NCBI GenBank assembly: GCA_016706595.1
Contig: JADJJH010000007.1
Coordinates: 124,001-188,000, forward strand
DNA: 64,000 bases
From: Bacteroidota bacterium
Lineage (GTDB): Bacteria; Bacteroidota; Bacteroidia; Chitinophagales; Chitinophagaceae
Direction: 5' to 3'
The notes beneath the pieces are model-generated. The model saw nothing but the letters and a program-made list of their open reading frames with translations, was not told where the DNA came from and did no database searches. The position numbers and the translations under genes are program-made. This document shows, in pieces, positions 17,000 to 24,010 of the stretch (its first letter is position 1; every line of letters starts with the position of its first letter).

Positions 17000-18640
17000 A
17001 TGCTTGATTCAGAAAACATACCTTATATATTAAGTAGTTTAACTTTTAAACAAAGAGTTTTCGCGATTTATATGGCGAAAAAATTGGGATATGGTATTGA
17101 TGATTTCTTTACAACTTATTTTGGAGTATTACTTGATAAAATAAAAAATAGATATAGTGAGAGTACAATCAGTGTTGTTGATTTATTAATTGCAGAAAAA
17201 AATGCAATTGAAAAATTGAATTTTTCAAAAAAAAATAACTGGGGAATAGATTTTATAAGGGCAAGTGAAATTGAAAATTTCGTTTTTTGCCCCATTTCCT
17301 TTGCAATTAATAGAACCTTTGAAGTAAGTGATACTGAACTTCAAATAATAGGGACAGAGCTTCACGCGCAATCGATGGTTGAAAGGCTAAAAATCGAAAA
17401 TCAAATTAAGACGGAATTTAAATCAAGTTTAAATAATATTGAAATAATAATTGAATCAGGAATAGATGGGAAAGAAAATACGCCTCAATACAAACTTGAA
17501 GGAAAATCAATTCCATTTATAAATGAGAGTAATATTGAATTTATTAACGAACTTAAGAATTCAACATTAATTTATCCTGTTACTGAGGAAAAAAATTATA
17601 TCAACAAGGAATATAACTTTGTTGGAAAACCAGATTATATATATCTGAACAACAAAACAAATGAATATTTTATTGTAGAAGAAAAATTTAGTTCAATACA
17701 TAAAAATATTTCAGAGTCTGGGTACAATAAAAATAATCAGGGCTTTTATAAGAATCAACAATTTCAATTAAAAAGCTACATTTCGTTAATTGATGAGATC
17801 TATATAAGTTATGGCTATTTGGTAAAGTGGGAATATGAAGATAGCATGGATACATTATGCATGGAGAACATCAGGAAATGTAATGTAATGCGAATCTCAA
17901 ATTCAAGGGAAGTAAAAAATGAAATAGTAAAGCAAATAGAGATTATCAGCAGATTTATTAAGACCAAAGAACTTGATATTAATGTTGAATATAAAAATGC
18001 AAAAAAATGTGCTGGTTGTAATTCTAAGGAAATTTGTAATCATAAAAATCGTATCAACACAAAATTAAATTTACCATACATTTCTCGTCACAATGAAATA
18101 AAAATTGAGTATCCCGATGAGTTATTCAAATTTGGAAATTCAGAAAAAATATGGTTAAGTAAAAATTCTATTAATTATAGGTGCGATATTTTCAAGTCGA
18201 TTGCATATAAATTTAGAGATAAGTACCTGCCAGAAATGGGTAGTTACAAGATACATGGAAATGCTGATTGGATAATTCTGGACAATAGAATCTGTTTAAG
18301 TTACGTCCTCATTACACTTATTAAAACTGTTACTGAGGATAAAAAATATTTAAGTTCAAGAGATATTTTCAAAGACCAAAAAACAGTTCATTTGGACTGG
18401 GTCAATGGTACTTTCAATTGTTACTTGCGGTCTCTAAAGACCAAAACAGATTCAGAGTACATTGAATATGAAGATGTGAAAGTAGATAAAATTGTTTTGA
18501 CAATTAAAAATGGAATAGTGATTGAGATAAAAGAATGTGACGCTTTTATTTTGGAAAGAGAAAAAATCAATGACCATACTCTGAATTTTCGCATTGATGA
18601 ACAAGCTTCTGATGATGGATTCTTGTTCTATATTCCTTGA
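17000..18640 (+). CDS. Stand-alone Cas4/RecB-like PD-(D/E)XK nuclease with Fe-S cysteines
   Basis: Protein of 546 residues from ATG 17000; the frame extends to a TTG at 16955. The nuclease core shows Cys in ENFVFCPISFA, the His motif IIGTELHAQSM, Asp in GKPDYIYL, E-x-K in YFIVEEKFS and QxxxY in QFQLKSYISL. It is followed by a cysteine cluster KKCAGCNSKEICNHK, which with the first Cys would bind a 4Fe-4S cluster as in Cas4/AddB. About 100 N-terminal and 190 C-terminal residues have no family that I recognise. It probably cleaves or resects DNA. No CRISPR array or other cas gene is present, so a separate defence or repair role is likely. It ends 61 bp before hsdM. Confidence 0.75.
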   Translation: MLDSENIPYILSSLTFKQRVFAIYMAKKLGYGIDDFFTTYFGVLLDKIKNRYSESTISVVDLLIAEKNAIEKLNFSKKNNWGIDFIRASEIENFVFCPISFAINRTFEVSDTELQIIGTELHAQSMVERLKIENQIKTEFKSSLNNIEIIIESGIDGKENTPQYKLEGKSIPFINESNIEFINELKNSTLIYPVTEEKNYINKEYNFVGKPDYIYLNNKTNEYFIVEEKFSSIHKNISESGYNKNNQGFYKNQQFQLKSYISLIDEIYISYGYLVKWEYEDSMDTLCMENIRKCNVMRISNSREVKNEIVKQIEIISRFIKTKELDINVEYKNAKKCAGCNSKEICNHKNRINTKLNLPYISRHNEIKIEYPDELFKFGNSEKIWLSKNSINYRCDIFKSIAYKFRDKYLPEMGSYKIHGNADWIILDNRICLSYVLITLIKTVTEDKKYLSSRDIFKDQKTVHLDWVNGTFNCYLRSLKTKTDSEYIEYEDVKVDKIVLTIKNGIVIEIKECDAFILEREKINDHTLNFRIDEQASDDGFLFYIP

Positions 18641-18828
18641 TTCCCTATATCTTACCACTTTTTTTTGGTAGTTTTCCACCTTAATTAATTCAATCGAATA
18701 AATGTCAAGGTTTCAGGATTTATCAAATTTTATTTGGGGTATTTGTGATGATGTATTGAGAGGTTTATTCAAACCTCATGAGTATGGCGATGTAATTCTC
18801 CCTTTCGTTGTGTTGAGACGACTGGATT
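18641..18828 (+). repeat. hsdM upstream/5' region, original copy
   Basis: Partner of the duplicate at 15416-15603. The repeat covers the presumed hsdM promoter region and the first 42 codons. Sequence beyond 18828 is unique. Confidence 0.85.
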
Positions 18829-19889
18829 GTGTTTTAGAGCCACAGAAAGACAAGATTTTTGAACTTTACACCCAATACAAGGATAAAGTAAAAGACCCTA
18901 CTCCAATCATCTTAAATCAAATCGGAACCACTTTTTTTAATACTTCAAAATTTGACCTGAGAAGATTGAAACAGGACCCGCAAAATGTATTTCTGAACTT
19001 CAATAATTATTTGAATGGGTATGATGAAAATGTAAGAGAGATTATTGAATATTTTCAACTGGATAAGCCAATTGAGAAACTACATAAAAACAACCGTTTG
19101 TTTTTGTTGGTTGATAGATTCTCTGAGGTCGAATTACACCCCGACAAAGTAGATAACCGATTAATGGGGCAACTCTATGAAGAGTTGCTTCGTAAGTTTT
19201 CTGAGATGTCGAATGAAACCAGTGGTGACCATTATTCTCCAAGAGACGTTGTAAGATTATTGGTTTCTCTTCTTTTCTCAGGTGAAGAAGATAACCTTAA
19301 AGGAAGTGGAATTGTAAGAAGTTTATTTGACCCTTGTTCCGGCACCGGTGGATTACTTACCATGGGTAAGGAATGGGTGAAGGAAAATATAAACCCAAAT
19401 GTTGAATTCATTCTTTTTGGTCAGGAATTAAATCCTCAGACTTATTCAATTTGTAAATCTGATATGATGTTACTGGGTGAAAACTCAAACAACATCAAGG
19501 GACCAAGTTCATCTCTTTCAGATGATAAATTTCAAGGAAAGAAATTTGATTATCAAATAACGAACCCACCATTTGGAGTGAGTTGGAAGTCTGAGCAAGA
19601 ATTTGTTGAAAATGAAAGTCAGAACCCACATGGGAGGTTCTTTGTCGGAACGCCCCGTTCGTCAGATGGGTCCTTACTTTTTCTTCAACACATGATTTCA
19701 AAAATGGAAGATAAGGGAGGCAGAATTGGAATTGTATTCAATGGCTCACCTCTCTTTACTGGTGATAGTGGTTCGGGTGAAAGTGAAATAAGAAAATGGA
19801 TTATAGAAAATGATTGGTTGGAATGTATTGTTGCGCTTCCTGACCAGTTGTTTTTCAATACTGGTATTTCAACTTATTTATGGATAGTA
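18702..19889 (+). pseudogene. hsdM: Type I restriction-modification methyltransferase HsdM, 5' part
   Basis: The first 396 codons of the N6-adenine methyltransferase subunit. The helical N-terminal domain opens MSRFQDLSNFIWGICDDVLR; the SAM-binding region is FDPCSGTGGLLTMGKEW; the catalytic NPPF motif appears as ITNPPFGVSW. The frame ends in the IS110 element (TAG at 19893-19895) after GISTYLWIV. The missing 3' part lies intact beyond the element at 21213-21746, so a single insertion has split the gene. Without HsdM neither modification nor restriction by this type I complex is expected. Confidence 0.9.
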
Positions 19890-19944
19890 TTCTAGGTTTA
19901 TTAATTCTCCAAATTTCACTTTCTTTTTTTTCTAATTTTATTTT

Positions 19945-20935
19945 TCACGCGCTCTTCTTGTAATTTTCAACAAACAATTCACCTCTTTTCACCATTGAGA
20001 ACATTCGTAGGATAAGTTTAAACTTTACATTATTTAAAACAATACCATAGCATTTTACCTTCAATTTATTCTCTGCGTATTCCCTCAATTCATTATCATA
20101 TATGATAGCAGTCTTTGCTGCTTGATTGAGTTCCTGTTTTAATTCTTTATTCGCTAAGTGACTTACTCGTTTCCTCCCTTTGACACTCGTTCCTGAATCA
20201 TGATCAAAAGGTATCACACCAGCATAGACTGCATATTTTCTAGGGTTATCAAAGCTTGTAAAATTTTCAGTATATGCTATGGTCATTAGCGCGTTTATCA
20301 TTCCAATTCCTTTAATGCTTACGATAATGTCATAATTGCGGGCCATTTTCTCATCGCCGTACACCAGTTTCATTATCTCTACTTCAATTTTTTTATGGTT
20401 GCGGTATTCATCTTAATTTTTTGGGCATATGCTTTAAGAATAAAATCATTCTTAGCAACTTCATACATAGCTAAACGCTCTTTCATACTTGCTTTGTATC
20501 CAGCATTCTCCCTGACAAATCTTTTTCTTGTACTCAGTAATTCCTTTAATGTTATAATAGCCTTATTTAAAGGTTTTGAAGGCTCAATTGATTTGTGTTT
20601 TTCATCAGCATATTGCGCAATTCTTTTAGCATCCACTTTGTCATTTTTACCACGACTAATGCCTAAGGAATTTTTGATGGCCAATCCTGGAATACGACTG
20701 TATTGAATATTAAGCGATTCGCAAAATTGAAGAAGCTTGTATTCATATCCGCCGGTATACTCCATCACTATCAGACTTTCCGATAAAAGAATCCGGTTGT
20801 CTTTGCACCATTTTTCAATAGGGCAAAACCTTTAGTGCCATTTTCGATTTTGATGTGTAGGTTCAATTCTGAACAGTGAACATCTAATGTCAATTTAGAG
20901 ACATCAACTCCTAAAATAAATTTCCATTTTTTCAT
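19945..20935 (-). pseudogene. IS110-family DEDD transposase, two frameshifts
   Basis: Reconstructed length about 330 residues, normal for IS110. The N-terminal RuvC-like domain opens MKKWKFILGVDVSKLTLDVH (first Asp), then EYTGGYEY (Glu) and DKVDAKRIAQYA (two Asp). The C-terminal Transposase_20 domain contains IKGIGMINALM and the serine region GTSVKGRKRVSHLANKEL. Two breaks, each repaired by adding one base: the A5 tract at 20811-20815 (needs A6) and the A7 tract at 20388-20394 (needs A8). The intact pieces are 20379-20768 and 19945-20373. It is either inactive or misassembled at homopolymers. Confidence 0.85.
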
Positions 20936-20964
20936 ACATTTACTTTTTGACGTTAAACAAAAAA

Positions 20965-21105
20965 TGCTCTTGTCTAAAACCTTTGTTAGTGCAAAGAGAT
21001 AATTCTAGTTGGACCTAGAGCAATAAATAAAGAGTGAAGCAGGGACTTATACTATCCTTAGTTCTGGAAAACTAGAAGCGAAAATAGTTCCCCCTGCTTT
21101 GCTCT
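20965..21105 (-). ncRNA. Candidate IS110 bridge RNA (target and donor loops)
   Basis: On the transposase strand, upstream of its start, two consecutive stem-internal-loop-hairpin units occur. Unit 1 (21105-21031): outer stems AGAG/CTCT and GCAGGG/CCCTGC, inner hairpin TAGTT/AACTA, with GGATAGTA in the 3' side of the internal loop. That 8-mer is identical to the hsdM target at 19882-19889. Unit 2 (21022-20965): outer stem TGCTCT/AGAGCA, inner hairpin CTTTG/CAAAG, with CTAGAAT in the 5' side matching the element's own right end beside the junction (minus strand CCTAGAATA). The order target loop then donor loop, between left end and transposase, follows the published IS621 bridge RNA. Predicted by eye only. 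Confidence 0.6.
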
Positions 21106-21212
21106 TTAAAATTATCAACAAAAAATGAAAAATGTGAATTCCCCCCAGTCCCCCCTAATACATAATAATAGTAATACTCTACTTATAATTATTTCAATAC
21201 ACTAGACCAAAG

Positions 21213-21746
21213 GTAACGAATAAGAAAAAGAAGAACCGGAAAGGGAAAATACAACTCATCAACGGAAGTAATTTTCATATTCCAATGAAAAAGAGTTTAG
21301 GTTCAAAACGAAAACTTATCACCGAAGAACATATAAAAGAACTTACTAAATCTTACACCAAGTTTGTTGAAAACGATTACTCAAAAATATTCCCGAATCA
21401 ATATTTTGGTTATACGAAAGTAACCATTGAACAACCCACGAAGGATGAGAAAGGAAAAGTAGTGAAGGACAAACAAGGAAATAAAAAGCCTGATTCCTCT
21501 TTGAGGGATTATGAAAGAGTTCCGTTGATGGATGATGTAGATGAATATTTTGAACGAGAAGTGAAACCCCATCTTCCTGAAAGTTGGATGGATAGAGACA
21601 AGGATAAAATAGGGTATGAAATAAATTTCACTAAGTATTTCTATCAGTATAAACCATTGAGAAGTTTAGAAGAAATAACTAAAGAGCTTTGGGATATTGA
21701 AAATGAAAGTGAAGGATTAATGAAAACAATTTTAAACAGTAAATAA
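21213..21746 (+). pseudogene. hsdM: HsdM 3' part, downstream of the IS element
   Basis: The frame is open from 21216 without a start: TNKKKKNRKGKIQLINGSNF, then KKSLGSKRKLITEEHIKEL, the typical HsdM C-terminal section, ending after a charged helical region. The ATG at 21285 could give a 153-residue fragment if expressed. Joined to 18702-19889 it makes an HsdM of about 572 residues. An 8-bp gap separates it from the next gene. Confidence 0.85.
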
Positions 21747-21753
21747 TAGTATT

Positions 21754-22041
21754 ATGCCAACAATCAAAGAAGGGTATTTCGTATTACATGGAGAAAGCAA
21801 ATCGGGTAAAAATATAATTGAGAAAATAATTCCTGATTCAATTCCTTCCCCTTTCGTAAAATCGGGAGATACTTTCACGACTGACCATCATAAGATGGGA
21901 TATGACCCTTTCCCCGGTAAGCAAAAAGACCTTATTATTATTATTGAAGAAAATGGTGTTCAATCAGAACTCAGATATAGTGAGAGAAATACAAGTGGCA
22001 GAGAAAACCAAAACCGACAAATTATTATCACCATACCATAG
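21754..22041 (+). CDS. Small protein in the hsd operon, unknown function
   Basis: Ninety-five residues starting MPTIKEGYFVLHGESKSGKN, beta-rich, with a Lys/Glu-rich pattern and no membrane segment. It sits 7 bp after hsdM and 5 bp before the next gene, so it belongs to the restriction-modification operon. Such small inserts between hsdM and hsdS are strain-specific; no domain recognised. Confidence 0.65.
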   Translation: MPTIKEGYFVLHGESKSGKNIIEKIIPDSIPSPFVKSGDTFTTDHHKMGYDPFPGKQKDLIIIIEENGVQSELRYSERNTSGRENQNRQIIITIP

Positions 22042-22046
22042 AAAAA

Positions 22047-22640
22047 ATGAGTCAGTATCATATTAAGATTGAAGGAATTTCTAATCCGAATAAATTTATT
22101 GATGATTGGTCAGTAACTTATAAAATGAAAGGGGAAGAAAAATATATTGATAATATTGAAGATGGATTTCAATCTGATAAATCATTGAAAAAATTATTGG
22201 AGTGGAAGAATGGAACTGGTGATAGAATTAGTGATAATAAAATGAAACTGGTGAATGATTTTCTGAGTAAGAGAAATACATTGAACACCTTGAAAATAAA
22301 TTTCAATTTTAATGAGTTTGAAAAACAATTCAATCCTCAAAAGAGTTCTTCAATTTGGAAGATTTTTTTATTACATATTATAGACCCGGCAAATCACCCG
22401 ATTTTTGACCAACATGTATATCGTTCATTTAAGTTTTTTCAAACTGGCAAAGTTGAGTATGAACTACCAAAGGATAAACACAAAGAGGTTTATCGTATTT
22501 ACAAGGAAGAATATTTGCCATGGTTTAATGAATTGAAATTGAAATATAATTTAGAGCCTCGAAAGATTGATAAGTCATTGTTTTCATTTGGACAAGTATT
22601 GAAAAGGTTACAAAATTTACCCATAACAACATTCAACTAA
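22047..22640 (+). CDS. Possible HhH-type DNA glycosylase-like protein
   Basis: Protein of 197 residues beginning MSQYHIKIEGISNPNKFIDD. The segment FLLHIIDPANHPIFDQHVYR (residues about 112-131) resembles the 'hPxxfPIxDxxV' helix of HhH-GPD base-excision enzymes and small Bacteroidota relatives. The rest is helical with no clear catalytic Lys/Asp pair. It lies in the hsd operon; its last base overlaps the first base of hsdS (TAATG). The role, perhaps sensing or removing unusual bases, is only suggested by that similarity. Confidence 0.5.
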   Translation: MSQYHIKIEGISNPNKFIDDWSVTYKMKGEEKYIDNIEDGFQSDKSLKKLLEWKNGTGDRISDNKMKLVNDFLSKRNTLNTLKINFNFNEFEKQFNPQKSSSIWKIFLLHIIDPANHPIFDQHVYRSFKFFQTGKVEYELPKDKHKEVYRIYKEEYLPWFNELKLKYNLEPRKIDKSLFSFGQVLKRLQNLPITTFN

Positions 22641-24010
22641 TGAAATTGAAATACTCAAAATATAAATCTTCGGGAGTTGAATGGATTGATGAAATACCCA
22701 GTCATTGGATGGTTAATAGAATTGGTTTTGTCTCAACTCTTTTCACAGGCTTTCCATGGAAGAGTGAATTGTTTGATTTCAACGAAGGAATTAAAATTGT
22801 TCGTGGCGAGAATGTGTCAGAAGGATTTCTTAGATGGGGAGAGAGAACAAGGTATTGGAAAAGTAAGGTGGAAGAAGACTCAATTTTTTATTTAAAGAAA
22901 GGAGATATAATTATCTCGATGGATGGCTCAAAGGTTGGAAAGAATTTTGTTTTAATTAACGAAAATGATTTGCCTCTTCTACTTCATCAACGAATGTGTA
23001 GAGTAAGAGTTAATCATGATATTTCAGAGAGTTTTATTTGTTACTTTATAGGTTCTGAAAAATTCAAATATTATATTGATATTACCAAGACAGACCCGAT
23101 GATTCCTCATATTACTCAAAAGGACATCTTTAATTTTAAATTTTCATTACCACCTATTCAGGAGCAGAATCAAATAGTAAAATACTTAGATGAAAAAACC
23201 ACTCAAATAGATAACCTCATTTCAATCACAGAAAAGAAAATTGAAACCTTAAAAGAAAAACGAACATCTCTCATTAATACAGTCGTAACAAAAGGTTTAA
23301 ACCCGAAAGTTAAATTTAAAGAAAGTGGAGTTGAGTGGATTGGTGATATACCGGAGCATTGGGAAAGAACAGTTGTGAAAAGACTTGTTTCTATTAAACT
23401 TACAGATGGTCCGCATACGACACCGAATTTTATTGATAGTGGAGTTCCCTTTATTTCAGTTGAGAGTATTAAGGAAGATAAAATTGATTTTGATTATAAA
23501 AGAGGATATATCAGTGTAGAAGATGATTTGGAATATTCAAAAAAATCGAATCCGAAGAGGGATGACATTCTCTTGGTCAAATCAGGTTCAACAACAGGTA
23601 AAGTAACTATTGTTGATACTGATGAAAATTTCAATATATGGTCTCCTTTATGTTTAATAAGACCGAAGAAAGAAATGATTTTACCAATGTTTATGTTCTA
23701 CTCAATGAAAAGTGAGTTCTTTCAACTTTCAATTCAACAGTCTTGGAGTTTTGGAACGCAACCAAATATTGGAATGGGTGTAATTGAAAATCTATTTCTC
23801 GTCATACCTACAATTAAGGAACAGGAAGAAATCGTAAAATATATTCAAACTATGACTAACCAAATTGATGATTTGATTTCAATTGAAAAAAGAAGAATTG
23901 AAACAATAAAAGAGTATCGACAATCACTTATTTCAGAAGTAGTCACTGGAAAAGTTAGAGTTTGTGAGGAAGACCCAACCAAAACAAAAAGCAAACCAGT
24001 TTTAATATGA
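22640..24010 (+). CDS. hsdS: Type I restriction-modification specificity subunit HsdS
   Basis: Protein of 456 residues with the expected two target-recognition domains. TRD1 is preceded by SSGVEWIDEIPSHW (residues 10-23) and TRD2 by ESGVEWIGDIPEHW (about 230-243). Each is followed by a conserved helical spacer (IVKYLDEKTTQIDNLISITE; IVKYIQTMTNQIDDLISIEK) that sets the distance between half-sites. It determines the DNA sequence recognised by HsdM and HsdR. It overlaps the upstream gene by 1 bp and hsdR by 4 bp (ATGA), a tightly coupled operon. Intact, but probably idle because hsdM is broken. Confidence 0.93.
   Translation: MKLKYSKYKSSGVEWIDEIPSHWMVNRIGFVSTLFTGFPWKSELFDFNEGIKIVRGENVSEGFLRWGERTRYWKSKVEEDSIFYLKKGDIIISMDGSKVGKNFVLINENDLPLLLHQRMCRVRVNHDISESFICYFIGSEKFKYYIDITKTDPMIPHITQKDIFNFKFSLPPIQEQNQIVKYLDEKTTQIDNLISITEKKIETLKEKRTSLINTVVTKGLNPKVKFKESGVEWIGDIPEHWERTVVKRLVSIKLTDGPHTTPNFIDSGVPFISVESIKEDKIDFDYKRGYISVEDDLEYSKKSNPKRDDILLVKSGSTTGKVTIVDTDENFNIWSPLCLIRPKKEMILPMFMFYSMKSEFFQLSIQQSWSFGTQPNIGMGVIENLFLVIPTIKEQEEIVKYIQTMTNQIDDLISIEKRRIETIKEYRQSLISEVVTGKVRVCEEDPTKTKSKPVLI

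Larger units (their letters stand above)
19890..21212 (-). mobile_element. IS110-family insertion sequence inside hsdM
   Basis: About 1.32 kb separating two halves of hsdM. Rejoining TGGATAGTA (19881-19889) with ACGAATAAG (21216 on) restores the hsdM frame. The trinucleotide GTA is present at both junctions, so the exact edge is ambiguous by 3 bp. There are no long terminal inverted repeats, as usual for IS110. The element carries one DEDD transposase gene on the minus strand and a 277-bp non-coding left end (20936-21212). Confidence 0.85.

Noticed and set aside
17000..18640. Cas4-like gene as evidence of a CRISPR-Cas system
   Set aside because: No repeats with spacers and no other cas gene anywhere in the window.
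19042..19701. Antisense frames within hsdM
   Set aside because: Shadows of a well-supported coding frame.
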